Below are positions 1 to 8,472 of a stretch of 64,000 bases of DNA, one piece after another. Both the position numbers and the translations under genes were made by a program. Source of the stretch: Lachnospiraceae bacterium (lineage in GTDB: Bacteria; Bacillota; Clostridia; Lachnospirales; Lachnospiraceae); the NCBI GenBank assembly GCA_015056885.1, contig SVFL01000012.1:1-64000 (forward strand), written 5' to 3'. The first letter of the stretch is position 1, and every line of letters begins with the position of its first letter. Under the pieces are notes generated by a model that saw only the letters and a program-made list of their open reading frames with translations, was not told where the DNA came from and searched no databases.

Positions 1-275
1 GCAGATACTCTGGTATCCTTGAGACTATCGTTGAGGGCAAGGCTAAGTTCGAGAAGTGGGCTAACTTCGATGATATCGAGATTATGTACGAGTGGGATGG
101 CAAGACTGCTGACTTCACTCCTGACCTTAACAATGCTGACTACGTTGCAGCACTTAAGGCTGCTATGCAGAGCCGTGTAAACGCTGTTGAAGGCTTCGCA
201 ACCAACAAGGAAGGTTATGACAAGCTTCCTGATGAGGCTCTTGAGGCTCTTAAGAAGCTGGTTGAGCAGGCATAA
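1..275 (+). CDS. C-terminal part of an unrecognised protein (5' end outside window)
   Basis: The reading frame is open from base 3 and stops at 273-275, giving about 90 C-terminal residues. The fragment is acidic and largely helical in appearance, with a lysine- and glutamate-rich end (EALEALKKLVEQA). Codon use is strongly biased (AAG, CTT, GCT, GAG), as in highly expressed genes of this window such as glyS and gpmI. This suggests an abundant cytoplasmic enzyme. I do not recognise the family from the fragment alone. An intrinsic terminator follows 32 bases later, so this is probably the last gene of its transcription unit. Confidence 0.6.
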   Translation, partial: RYSGILETIVEGKAKFEKWANFDDIEIMYEWDGKTADFTPDLNNADYVAALKAAMQSRVNAVEGFATNKEGYDKLPDEALEALKKLVEQA

Positions 276-307
276 TCTGTCTGAACAGTATATAACAATG
301 ATGACGA

Positions 308-337
308 CCCTCCCCGCTGTATTGTGGGGAGGGTTTT
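308..337 (+). terminator. Intrinsic terminator after the first partial gene
   Basis: A perfect 8-bp GC-rich stem (CCCTCCCC at 308-315 with GGGGAGGG at 326-333) has a 10-base loop and is followed by TTTT. It separates the upstream gene from the small membrane protein genes. Confidence 0.9.
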
Positions 338-360
338 CTAAGAATTGAATGGAGACTAAG

Positions 361-681
361 ATGAAAAAGACGTTAATAGGAATTATGTCCTTTGCACCGA
401 TTGTACTTTTTGCGGTATCTATGATTATGTTGGTAATTGGTATGGTTATGGCTGAGACTTCCGGTGGGGATGCAGGTCTTGCATTGGCTATAACAGCATG
501 TGTGGTGATGTTTATATGTGTGGCAGTAACCTGGGTGGATATTGTTTGGTTTATTATTATTGCATGCAGAAAAGACTGGCCAACCGATAAAAAGGTTGTA
601 TGGGGATTGCTTGTTTATTTTTTAAACATGTTAGTATTTCCGTTTTTCTGGTGGAATGCAATTGTGAAGGATAATCCATAA
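361..681 (+). CDS. Small multi-spanning membrane protein, paralogue 1 of a tandem pair
   Basis: A protein of 106 residues with about three hydrophobic segments. The C-terminal part holds a W-x-D-I-V-W-F segment, a short charged loop (DKKVVW) and an aromatic end (FPFFWW). This resembles the short membrane domain found at the N terminus of phospholipase D-like proteins (PLDc_N-like); that assignment is tentative. An ATG at 349 is in frame, but GGAG at 351-354 is well spaced for the ATG at 361, so I prefer 361. The next gene is a clear paralogue with the same D-I-(V/I)-W-F and DKK(V/I)VW pattern. Function unknown. Confidence 0.7.
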   Translation: MKKTLIGIMSFAPIVLFAVSMIMLVIGMVMAETSGGDAGLALAITACVVMFICVAVTWVDIVWFIIIACRKDWPTDKKVVWGLLVYFLNMLVFPFFWWNAIVKDNP

Positions 682-710
682 GTAATTTATTTGCAGGTGA
701 GGGTGAAGAA

Positions 711-1016
711 ATGTACAAGTTTTTTGCGGGAGTTATGGCATTCATACCATTTGTTTCTATTGCAGCGGGATTGATGGTAGGGTTTTCCGGTATGTTTACA
801 CAGACAGGAAACGAAGAGCATAAGCTTATTTTTATGTTTTTAAGTATGGCGATAGGCCTTTTAGTGGGGTTGATAGATATAATATGGTTTGCCATACTTA
901 CATTTCGAATGCCCGGATGGTCTAAGGACAAGAAAATTGTATGGGCGTTGTTGCTGTATTTTATTAATATCCCTTTGTTTCCCGTGTTTTGGTGGTTGAA
1001 TATTCGCAAGAAATAA
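711..1016 (+). CDS. Small multi-spanning membrane protein, paralogue 2
   Basis: A protein of 101 residues with three hydrophobic stretches, alignable end to end with the preceding gene (DIIWFAIL, DKKIVWALLLYFIN, FPVFWW). It lies 29 bases downstream of paralogue 1 and has GAGGGTGAAG ahead of the ATG, so the two are probably co-transcribed. The pair looks like a tandem duplication that has since diverged. The charged loop between the last two membrane segments is the best conserved part. No catalytic motif is visible. Possible PLDc_N-like fold; function unknown. Confidence 0.7.
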   Translation: MYKFFAGVMAFIPFVSIAAGLMVGFSGMFTQTGNEEHKLIFMFLSMAIGLLVGLIDIIWFAILTFRMPGWSKDKKIVWALLLYFINIPLFPVFWWLNIRKK

Positions 1017-1050
1017 TGCAAAAGGATTGTTGTTTTGACAAAAATTGCTG

Positions 1051-1079
1051 TTGTAATTTACACACAAATTAGATATAAT
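1051..1079 (+). promoter_or_regulatory. Promoter of the 6S RNA gene
   Basis: TTGTAA at 1051-1056 and TATAAT at 1074-1079 are separated by 17 bases. Transcription would start near 1086-1091, just before the closing stem of the RNA. A second TTGACA at 1035-1040 is too far from the -10 element to be used with it. Confidence 0.7.
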
Positions 1080-1087
1080 ATAATTAA

Positions 1088-1323
1088 CCTGAGATGCACG
1101 ATAACCTTTACTAGTTTTGAACCTACATTTACTTTAAACGGGATTCCTATATTGCCAGATGGCTGTCAGGCCTCCACGATGGTGCTTGCACTGTCGGATC
1201 GCAGTGGAAGACAAAAGTTTGGTTGCGGTTACCCACCTAGCATTGCTAGGAGTCAAAAAGTAAAGGGCGGCATTTTGGGCAAACATGACAAAAGAGGGAG
1301 CAGTCCGAAAGGGCTGCTCTTTT
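1088..1323 (+). ncRNA. ssrS: 6S RNA (ssrS), Firmicutes type, with its terminator
   Basis: 6S RNA mimics an open promoter and binds the sigma-A RNA polymerase holoenzyme. The sequence can fold into one long interrupted rod, as the family requires. CCTTTACT (1105-1112) and TTTTGA (1115-1120) pair with AGTAAAGG (1259-1266) and TCAAAA (1253-1258) to close the structure. The interior contains AACCTACATTT and AAACGGGATTCC, which I recall as typical of clostridial 6S RNAs. An intrinsic terminator (stem 1298-1306/1311-1319, then TTTT) ends the transcript. The 96-residue ORF over this region is spurious. The identification rests on fold and remembered motifs, not on a covariance search. Confidence 0.75.
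1298..1323 (+). terminator. Intrinsic terminator of the 6S RNA
   Basis: The stem GAGCAGTCC (1298-1306) pairs with GGGCTGCTC (1311-1319) around a GAAA tetraloop, with one G-U pair. TTTT follows. Confidence 0.85.
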
Positions 1324-1362
1324 AAACTAGATATATTTTATGTATAAGAGGAATGGAAGGGA

Positions 1363-3396
1363 TTGGGAAATAAGAATCAGTCAGGTAAATTGAATAAAAA
1401 AGAACGTATGCAGTTGAAGGCATGGATCTGTGTGCTGGGTATATTTTTGTTGCTGTTTCTGATGGCAGGACAACTTTATATACATATGCAGCCCAAGCCG
1501 CAGGAGCCTAAGCCTATGCCCCATATACCTGTGCTCACAAAACTTTCCAATGTATGGCTCATCGAAGTTGGTGAGGATAATCTGCTTTTGTATCGGAACG
1601 GACAGGAGGAAAGTTATGATTATGGTACGGTGGAGGCCGCTGTGGATGAGAATGGCGAAGTGCAGTGGGATGTACCGGTGAAAGAGGCAAAAAAGACAGA
1701 ACTTCATTTATATCAGCCGGACCGAAATTTTAGGGAACAGCTTGCAGACGTGATTTTGACAGATGGAAGAGTGACGGATGTAATTGTTAAGACAGAGAAG
1801 GTTCATGGTGTCATTCTTAGTGCCGATGAAACTTCGGTAGAGGTGGAAGGATATGGTCAGTTGCCCCTTGCTTCCGACTACCGCGGATATCGGATTTTCA
1901 ACACATTAGCCATGTGTACATATGAGGATTTGGCATTTGGATATGACTTTGCTGATTTGATTATGGAGGATGGAGAAGTCTGTGGTATTCTCATGGTGCG
2001 TGAGGAGACTATGGATTCCATTCGTGTGCTTGTTAAGACGGGAGATTTTGAGAGCAATTTGCATAAGGAAATAGTGGTTACTGCAGATACCGGTTTTAAA
2101 TTGACTTATGGTTCTCTTGGGCAGGAAGTGACAGAGGAATATGCAGCAGGGGATGAGATCATCATTAATCCGGAGAATGCATATTTTTCGGGAGAGAGAA
2201 TCATGGTAAAACCTGTTGCGCTTACGGGAAAGGTGATTCTGAAAAATGTCAGCAGAAGTCAGGGCGTTCCGGGCTATAGAGGACATATTGAACTCATAAA
2301 AGAGGGGGAAGAGATTGCAGTAGTCAATGAGGTATCTCTGGAGGAATATTTGTATTCCGTAGTGCCCAGTGAGATGCCGGCATCCTATCCGAAGGAGGCG
2401 TTGAAGGCTCAGGCAATCTGTGCCAGAACTTATGCCTATGGACATATGCAGCATGCTGCTTATCCGGCTTATGGTGCTCATGTGGACGACAGTACCTCTT
2501 ATCAGGTGTACAATAATATTTTAGAAAATGAGAGCACTACCGGTGCAGTAAAGGAAACATATGGACAGCTTTTAAAAACGGCGGCCGGAAGCTTGGCGGG
2601 AACTTATTATTACTCCACTTCCTGCGGTGTGGGAAGTGATGCTAATGTATGGAAGACAGATGCAGCAGCGGCAATTGATTATTTAAAAGCAGAGACGATT
2701 AATGAGTCCACTATGCAAAGAAAGCTGATGCTTAGGGAACAACAGATGGAAACAGGTAGCGATACCAGTGTCATGATTCCTGTGGATATGGGTGAATTTC
2801 TACGTCAGGAAGAGAATTTTGCGGAATTTATAACTTCCTTTAGCAAGGATGATTTTGAGTCAGGGGAAGGTTGGTATCGTTGGACTTATAAGGTGAAAGA
2901 ACTTGATCCGGAGCATATCTGTGAGGCTTTAAAGAAACGTTACAAAGCATCGAAAAAATTGGTGCTGAGTCAAAATAAAAAGGGAAAATATGTCAGTCAG
3001 GATATTAAGGATTTTGATGAAATTAAAGATATTTTTATTTCTGAGCGCGGAAGCGGAGGCGTGGCAGATGAATTGATTCTTGAGACCAATAATGGCATAT
3101 ATAAGGTGATTACAGAACACAATATCCGATATGTGCTCTGTGATGGTGAGACAAAGGTTGTCAGACAAAACGGAAGTCAGGTTGCCATGCCATACCTTTT
3201 GCCCAGTGGATTTTTCATCATAGAAACTGAGGAAAAACACGGAGAGGTGGTGTCCTACAACTTGATTGGAGGAGGCTTTGGCCATGGAGCCGGAATGAGT
3301 CAGAATGCTGCGAGAGCTATGGCGGCAAAGGGATATACCAGTGAGGATATTCTGCTTTTTTTCTATGAGAATTGTAATGTGGAATCGGCTTATTAG
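1363..3396 (+). CDS. SpoIID/LytB domain protein (sporulation amidase-activator family)
   Basis: A protein of 677 residues. An N-terminal membrane anchor (about residues 19-40) is followed by a 270-residue extracytoplasmic region. The SpoIID domain starts near residue 320 (SLEEYLYSVVPSEMP, KAQAICARTYA) and ends with the hallmark GGGFGHGAGMSQ near residue 635. SpoIID is a lytic transglycosylase that works on peptidoglycan during engulfment; LytB relatives modulate autolysins. This protein is much longer than classical SpoIID (about 340 residues), so it is a family member rather than clearly SpoIID itself. Translation appears to start at TTG 1363, using AAGAGGA at 1346-1352. It is followed 18 bases later by the yihY-like gene. 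Confidence 0.85.
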   Translation: MGNKNQSGKLNKKERMQLKAWICVLGIFLLLFLMAGQLYIHMQPKPQEPKPMPHIPVLTKLSNVWLIEVGEDNLLLYRNGQEESYDYGTVEAAVDENGEVQWDVPVKEAKKTELHLYQPDRNFREQLADVILTDGRVTDVIVKTEKVHGVILSADETSVEVEGYGQLPLASDYRGYRIFNTLAMCTYEDLAFGYDFADLIMEDGEVCGILMVREETMDSIRVLVKTGDFESNLHKEIVVTADTGFKLTYGSLGQEVTEEYAAGDEIIINPENAYFSGERIMVKPVALTGKVILKNVSRSQGVPGYRGHIELIKEGEEIAVVNEVSLEEYLYSVVPSEMPASYPKEALKAQAICARTYAYGHMQHAAYPAYGAHVDDSTSYQVYNNILENESTTGAVKETYGQLLKTAAGSLAGTYYYSTSCGVGSDANVWKTDAAAAIDYLKAETINESTMQRKLMLREQQMETGSDTSVMIPVDMGEFLRQEENFAEFITSFSKDDFESGEGWYRWTYKVKELDPEHICEALKKRYKASKKLVLSQNKKGKYVSQDIKDFDEIKDIFISERGSGGVADELILETNNGIYKVITEHNIRYVLCDGETKVVRQNGSQVAMPYLLPSGFFIIETEEKHGEVVSYNLIGGGFGHGAGMSQNAARAMAAKGYTSEDILLFFYENCNVESAY

Positions 3397-3414
3397 ATAA
3401 CAGGAGAGTGATTT

Positions 3415-4272
3415 ATGCTTCATAAGTGTTGGGTGATATGGCGGGATTTTTCTGTCAAAATGAGAAAATTAAATATTTCAGCTCATGCGGCCAGTACGGC
3501 ATTTTTCTTCTTTTTGTCGCTTGTGCCGATGCTCATTGTAATCTGTACTGTGTTGCCGTATACACCGCTTACAGCAGAGGATTTAATAGAATTAGTGAAA
3601 CATGTGGTGCCTTCAGCTGCAGAATCTCTGACAACCGGATTGATACGATATGTGTATCGCAAGTCTGCAGGGACTTTATCTTTAGCAATTCTTGTAACAA
3701 TCTGGTCGGCGGGGAAAGGTGTTTTGGCACTTATGCGAGGGTTGAATGCTTTGAATGACGTAGAGGAGAAGCGTAATTATTTTGTGGTGCGTCTGATATC
3801 CAGTTGCTATACAATTGTGATGCTGTTAATCATTATCTTGTTTTTGGTGGTAATGGTGTTCGGTAATCGGTTGGTAAATTTAATTCTGTATCAGTTGCCG
3901 CAGTTAAATATGCTTGTATCTTTTTATATGGAGTTTCGGTTTTTGATTGTATGGGCATTGCTTACAATGATGTTTGCAGCTGTATATGCTTATGTTCCGA
4001 ATAAGAAGCTTAGGTTTAAGGAACAGATTCCGGGAGCATGTTTCTCTGCAGTGGTATGGAGTGTGTTTTCGTGGGGTTTTTCTTTGTATGTAAATCGTTC
4101 CGGTGCATTCAGTATTTATGGCAGCTTGTCTATTATTGTGATTGTAATGTTCTGGATGTATCTGGGAATGTATATTGTGTTAATCGGTGCATGGATTAAT
4201 CATTATTTTGCACCTGTAAATAAGGTGTTAATGGGAACCGCAAAAGAAGAGAAAAAGAATACAAACCCTTGA
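3415..4272 (+). CDS. YihY/BrkB family inner membrane protein
   Basis: A protein of 285 residues with about six membrane segments. The family pattern is visible: an amphipathic N terminus, then AASTAFFFFLSLVPMLIVI, a WSAGKGVLALMRGLN segment near residue 100, and the paired helices with YAYVPNKKLRFKEQIPGA near residue 195. The length is typical of the YihY (formerly called RNase BN) family. These are integral membrane proteins of uncertain function, and the old RNase BN assignment is not supported. AGGAGAG at 3402-3408 fixes the ATG. The pheS promoter begins inside the last codons of this gene. Confidence 0.88.
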   Translation: MLHKCWVIWRDFSVKMRKLNISAHAASTAFFFFLSLVPMLIVICTVLPYTPLTAEDLIELVKHVVPSAAESLTTGLIRYVYRKSAGTLSLAILVTIWSAGKGVLALMRGLNALNDVEEKRNYFVVRLISSCYTIVMLLIIILFLVVMVFGNRLVNLILYQLPQLNMLVSFYMEFRFLIVWALLTMMFAAVYAYVPNKKLRFKEQIPGACFSAVVWSVFSWGFSLYVNRSGAFSIYGSLSIIVIVMFWMYLGMYIVLIGAWINHYFAPVNKVLMGTAKEEKKNTNP

Positions 4273-4297
4273 CATTCCGGAATAAATTCACTACAAT
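4269..4297 (+). promoter_or_regulatory. Promoter of the pheS T-box transcript
   Basis: TTGACA (4269-4274) and TACAAT (4292-4297) are separated by exactly 17 bases. The -35 element overlaps the stop codon of the yihY-like gene. Transcription would begin near 4304, just upstream of the T-box Stem I. Confidence 0.85.
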
Positions 4298-4303
4298 AGA
4301 TAG

Positions 4304-4616
4304 AAGTGAAAAGCTGTGAAGGTGCATAGTAGTATTTTATCTTCTGTCAGAGAGAACGGGTCAGCGGCTGGAAACCTGTTTCAGTTCAGATAAAATGTCG
4401 AAATTCCCACCGGAGCTGTTCGGGTGAACATTTTCTGATTCAAGACAATACAAGCTTTAAAAGCTGATACCTATTGTAAGTAGTCCGAACCGGGTCGCGC
4501 ACGTTATGCGTAGGATGAGTGCCTGAGAGTGAGAGGGAAAGTTTCATAATCTCGGGAAATAGGGTGGTACCGCGTATTATACGTCCCTTGCCGTTTATGG
4601 CAAGGGACTTTCTTTG
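4304..4616 (+). promoter_or_regulatory. T-box riboswitch controlling phenylalanyl-tRNA synthetase genes
   Basis: The leader senses uncharged tRNA(Phe). The T-box core AGGGTGGTACCGCG is at 4561-4574. An intrinsic terminator follows: a perfect 10-bp stem GTCCCTTGCC/GGCAAGGGAC (4583-4592/4599-4608), then a T-rich run. The specifier loop contains AAATTCCCACC with a TTC phenylalanine codon at 4404-4406, matching the downstream gene. Uncharged tRNA would stabilise the antiterminator and permit pheS transcription. The fold of Stem I was judged by eye. Confidence 0.92.
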
Positions 4617-4660
4617 TCTAAAGATTAAAATAGCGCCGTGGGCGCAGAAAGAGGAATAAG

Positions 4661-5680
4661 ATGAAAGCGAAAGTAGATCAGATCAGAGAACAGGCGCTGG
4701 CACAGATTAACAGTTGTGAGACAACAGAGCAGCTGAATGAAATCCGTGTAAGTGTTCTGGGTAAGAAGGGTGAATTAACCAGTGTTTTGAAGTCCATGAA
4801 GGACGTGGCACCTGAAGACAGACCTAAAGTGGGTCAGTGGGTAAATGATGCCAGAGCAGAGATTGAGGCTGTGCTTGAGGCGCGCAAGACCCAGATGGAA
4901 CGTGCTATGAGAGAGGCACAGATGAAGGCTGAGGTTATCGATGTAACCCTGCCTGCTAAGAAGACAGAAATTGGTCACAGACATCCAAATACCATCGCAC
5001 AGGAAGAGGTAGAGCGTATCTTCGTTGGTATGGGTTATGAGGTTGTGGAAGGTCCTGAAATCGAGAAGGATTATTACAATTTTGAGGCACTTAACATTCC
5101 CGCAGACCATCCTGCTAAGGATGAGCAGGATACTTTCTATATTAACGGAGATATTTTGCTGCGTACCCAGACCTCCGGTGTACAGGTTCACGAGATGGAA
5201 AAGGGCAAGCTTCCTATCCGTATGATTGCACCCGGAAGAGTGTTCCGTGCAGATGAGGTAGATGCAACCCATTCACCTTCCTTCCATCAGATTGAAGGTC
5301 TGGTAATCGATAAAAATATTACCTTTGCAGATTTGAAGGGTACATTGGCAGAGTTTGCAAAAGAGATGTTTGGTGAAGACACTAAGGTGAAATTCCGTCC
5401 CCATCATTTCCCTTTCACAGAGCCCAGTGCAGAGATGGATGTAAGCTGCTTTAAGTGTGGTGGTACCGGCTGTCGTTTCTGTAAAGGCGAAGGTTGGATT
5501 GAAATCTTAGGCTGCGGTATGGTACATCCCCACGTACTCGAGATGAGCAACATTGACCCCGAAGAATACACCGGCTTCGCATTCGGCGTAGGACTCGAGC
5601 GTATCGCTCTCCTCAAATACGAAATCGACGACATGCGTCTCTTATATGAAAACGACATTAGATTTTTGAAGCAATTCTAA
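4661..5680 (+). CDS. pheS: Phenylalanine-tRNA ligase alpha subunit
   Basis: A class II synthetase catalytic subunit of 339 residues that works as an alpha2-beta2 tetramer with PheT. Visible features are an N-terminal coiled coil (about 1-85), motif 2 region with GRVFRADEVDATHSPSFHQIEGLV, the HHFPFTEPSAEMDV segment, a CFKCGGTGCRFCKGEGWIE stretch and the class II motif 3 FGVGLERIALLKY near residue 310. AGAGGA precedes the ATG. Expression should be set by the T-box leader. Unusually, pheT does not follow directly: the 276-base gap holds structured repeat A. Confidence 0.97.
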   Translation: MKAKVDQIREQALAQINSCETTEQLNEIRVSVLGKKGELTSVLKSMKDVAPEDRPKVGQWVNDARAEIEAVLEARKTQMERAMREAQMKAEVIDVTLPAKKTEIGHRHPNTIAQEEVERIFVGMGYEVVEGPEIEKDYYNFEALNIPADHPAKDEQDTFYINGDILLRTQTSGVQVHEMEKGKLPIRMIAPGRVFRADEVDATHSPSFHQIEGLVIDKNITFADLKGTLAEFAKEMFGEDTKVKFRPHHFPFTEPSAEMDVSCFKCGGTGCRFCKGEGWIEILGCGMVHPHVLEMSNIDPEEYTGFAFGVGLERIALLKYEIDDMRLLYENDIRFLKQF

Positions 5681-5757
5681 TTTATGAATAAAGTGCAGGG
5701 ATAATCAAAATATTTTTAAGACAGATGTTTGGTTATTCTTTACTTATGGAAATGCAA

Positions 5758-5924
5758 ATGCCTTGTTGATGGGCCGGGTATTGGATATGTTCTTCTTCGG
5801 ACCGTAAAAAAACGTCGGCACTTGGGCTGCGTACCTTGCAGCCCTACGTGTCCGCTACGTTTTTGTCCGAGCGGAAGCGTGTCCGACAAGAATATATCCA
5901 ATACCCGGCCCCCACCCAAGGCAT
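5758..5924 (+). repeat. Structured intergenic repeat, family I, copy A
   Basis: A 167-base palindromic element between pheS and pheT. Outer arms: 8 bp (5758-5765/5917-5924), then a perfect 18 bp (5771-5788/5894-5911), then 5 bp (5790-5794/5888-5892), then TCGGAC/GTCCGA (5797-5802/5881-5886). Core: AAAAACGT/ACGTTTTT (5808-5815/5857-5864), a GGCAC/GTGTC pairing, and hairpin GGGCTGC/GCAGCCC (5824-5830/5838-5844). The 3' side carries GAGCGGAAGCGT. The core matches copies B and C; the outer arms do not. There is no terminal T-run, so it does not look like an intrinsic terminator. An ORF running through it into pheT is fortuitous. Confidence 0.85.
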
Positions 5925-5956
5925 ATAACACTGGCAAAAGAAAGGAAGAAAAAAAC

Positions 5957-8386
5957 ATGAATACAGCGTTATCATGGATTAAGGCATATGTGCCCGAGCT
6001 TGAGTGCACCGATCAGGAGTATCGCGATGCGATGACCTTAAGCGGCACCAAGGTAGAAGGTTTTGAAAGAAAAGACAAGAATCTGGAAAAGATTGTGGTA
6101 GGACAGATTGACTCCATAGAAAGACATCCTGATGCAGACAAACTGATTGTGTGTCAGGTAAATATTGGCAGTGAGGTTATTCAGATTGTAACCGGTGCAC
6201 CCAATGTAAAAGAAGGAGACAAGATTCCCGTTGTTTTGGATGGTGGTAAGGTTGCAGGCGGCCATGACGGAAGTCCTCTCCCTGAGGATGGTATCCGTAT
6301 CAAGGCAGGAAAATTGCGTGGTATTCCTTCCAACGGTATGATGTGTTCCATTGAGGAGCTTGGCTCTGATCATAATATGTATCCCGATGCACCGGAGGAT
6401 GGCGTTTATATTTTCCCTGCGGATGTGGAAGTGGGTGCAGATGCGGTAGAACTTTTGGGATTACATGATACGGTTTTTGAGTATGAAGTGACCAGTAATC
6501 GCGTAGACTGTTATAGCATCCTTGGTATTGCAAGAGAGGCGGCTGCTACTTTTAGAAAGCCCTTTGTTGCGCCTGAAGTAAAGGTGACAGGTAATGATGA
6601 GGATGTAAATGATTATATTAGTGTAGAGGTAAAGGATACTGACCTTTGCCCTCGTTATTGTGCGAGAGTCTGCAAGAATATCAAGATTGCTCCTTCCCCT
6701 GAATGGATGCAGAGAAGACTGGCAGCAAGCGGAATCAGACCTATCAACAATTTGGTTGACATCACCAACTACGTAATGGAAGAGTTTGGTCAGCCCATGC
6801 ATGCTTTTGATTTGGATACCATTGCAGGTAAGAAGATTATTGTTCAGAGAGCAAATGACGGTGACGAGTTCCAGACCCTGGATGGTCAGATGCGTAAGAT
6901 GGACAATGATGTTTTGATGATTTGTGATGCAGAGAAGCAGATTGGTATTGCAGGTATCATGGGTGGTGAGAATTCCAAGATTACTGACGATGTTAAGACC
7001 GTTTTGTTTGAGGCAGCGACTTTCAATGGTGCAAATATCCGTAAGTCCGCTAAGAGAGTAGGACTTAGAACTGATGCTTCCGGTAAGTTTGAAAAGGGCT
7101 TAGACCCCAGAAATGCAGAGGCAGCTATTAATCGCGCGTGTCAGCTCATTGAGGAGCTTGGCTGTGGTGAGGTTGTAGGCGGTATTGTGGATGTGAAGGA
7201 GCCTTTGGCAGAACTGAAGGTGCTTCCTTTTGAGCCTGAGAAATACAATCAGCTTTTGGGAACCAATATTTCTGAGGCTGATATGTTGGAGATGTTTGAA
7301 CGTCTTGAGATTAAAGTGATTGCAAACAGCTGCGGTGACAGATGTTTGGAGATTCCTTCCTTCAGACAGGATCTTTTGAGCCGTGCAGACCTTGCGGAGG
7401 AAGTGGCAAGATTCTATGGCTATGACAAGATTCCTACTACTTTGCCCAGTGGCGAGGCTACCATGGGTAAGCTTCCTCACAAACTCCGCATCGAGAAGCA
7501 GGCAAGAAGCATTGCAGAATATTGTGGTTTCTCTCAGGGAATGACCTATTCCTTCGAGAGTCCTAAGGTGTTTGATAAGCTGTTAATTCCCGAGGGCGAT
7601 GTACTTCGTCAGGCAGTGACGATTTCCAATCCTTTGGGAGAGGATTTCTCTGTTATGAGAACCGTTTCTCTGAATGGTATGCTTAACAGCCTGTCCACCA
7701 ACTATAACCGTAGAAATAAAAATGTTAAGTTATATGAGCTGGGCAATATCTATCTGCCCAAGGAGCTGCCCGTAACCGATTATGTAGATGAGAGAATGCA
7801 GTTTACTCTTGGTTTCTATGGCGATGGTGATTTCTTCACCATGAAGGGTGTAATAGAGGAATTCTTTGAAAGCGTTGGTATGGATGGCAAGAAGGAGTAT
7901 GATCCTGAGGCTGGCAAGCCTTTCCTGCATCCCGGACGTCAGGCACTGGTGAAATATCAGGGCGAGGTAATCGGTTATCTGGGTGAGGTGCATCCTGAGG
8001 TTTGCGACAACTATGATATCGGAACCAAGGCTTATGTGGCAGTTTTGGATATGCCTAAGGTGCTTCCTTTTACCACTTTTGACAGAAAGTACGAAGGTAT
8101 TGCGAAGTTCCCTGCAGTGAGTCGTGATATCAGTATGGTGGTACCTAAGAATATTTTGGTTGGTCAGATCGAACAGATTATTGAGCAGCGTGGCGGTAAG
8201 CTTCTGGAGAGCTATGCATTATTTGATCTCTATGAGGGAAGTCAGATTAAGGAAGGCTTTAAGTCAGTTGCATATTCCATCACTTTCCGTGCTAAGGACA
8301 GAACCTTGGAGGAAGCTGATGTAACTGCTGCAATGAAGAAGATTTTGAACGGACTGGAGCAGATGGGTATCGAACTGCGCCAGTAG
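5957..8386 (+). CDS. pheT: Phenylalanine-tRNA ligase beta subunit
   Basis: A protein of 809 residues, normal for bacterial PheT. It begins MNTALSWIKAYVPEL and has the EMAP/tRNA-binding domain (about 40-150, IVVGQIDSIERHPDADKL), the B3/B4 editing region, B5, and a C-terminal anticodon-binding FDX-ACB domain (FPAVSRDISMVVP onward, about residue 715). AAAGGAAG at 5941-5948 fixes the ATG at 5957. The frame stays open upstream through repeat A, but those residues are not PheT-like. With no promoter or T-box of its own evident, it probably depends on read-through from pheS across repeat A. Confidence 0.97.
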   Translation: MNTALSWIKAYVPELECTDQEYRDAMTLSGTKVEGFERKDKNLEKIVVGQIDSIERHPDADKLIVCQVNIGSEVIQIVTGAPNVKEGDKIPVVLDGGKVAGGHDGSPLPEDGIRIKAGKLRGIPSNGMMCSIEELGSDHNMYPDAPEDGVYIFPADVEVGADAVELLGLHDTVFEYEVTSNRVDCYSILGIAREAAATFRKPFVAPEVKVTGNDEDVNDYISVEVKDTDLCPRYCARVCKNIKIAPSPEWMQRRLAASGIRPINNLVDITNYVMEEFGQPMHAFDLDTIAGKKIIVQRANDGDEFQTLDGQMRKMDNDVLMICDAEKQIGIAGIMGGENSKITDDVKTVLFEAATFNGANIRKSAKRVGLRTDASGKFEKGLDPRNAEAAINRACQLIEELGCGEVVGGIVDVKEPLAELKVLPFEPEKYNQLLGTNISEADMLEMFERLEIKVIANSCGDRCLEIPSFRQDLLSRADLAEEVARFYGYDKIPTTLPSGEATMGKLPHKLRIEKQARSIAEYCGFSQGMTYSFESPKVFDKLLIPEGDVLRQAVTISNPLGEDFSVMRTVSLNGMLNSLSTNYNRRNKNVKLYELGNIYLPKELPVTDYVDERMQFTLGFYGDGDFFTMKGVIEEFFESVGMDGKKEYDPEAGKPFLHPGRQALVKYQGEVIGYLGEVHPEVCDNYDIGTKAYVAVLDMPKVLPFTTFDRKYEGIAKFPAVSRDISMVVPKNILVGQIEQIIEQRGGKLLESYALFDLYEGSQIKEGFKSVAYSITFRAKDRTLEEADVTAAMKKILNGLEQMGIELRQ

Positions 8387-8472
8387 GGGGGGATGGATTG
8401 AGGCAATTTATCATCTACAGGCGCAAGTTGCAGTAAAAATGCTTCCGCGGAGGAAGATAGAAGGGGTAAAAA

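Noticed and set aside
1035..1325. 96-residue ORF on the + strand
   Set aside because: It lies over a folded RNA with promoter and terminator (6S RNA), has no ribosome-binding site and encodes a low-complexity mixture unlike its neighbours.
5758..5924. Family I repeats considered as ordinary intrinsic terminators
   Set aside because: None of the three copies ends in a T-run, their cores are conserved far beyond a simple hairpin, and two lie within likely operons.
5729..5956. Upstream extension of pheT through repeat A
   Set aside because: The frame is open by chance; the encoded residues derive from palindromic DNA, and a good ribosome-binding site serves ATG 5957.
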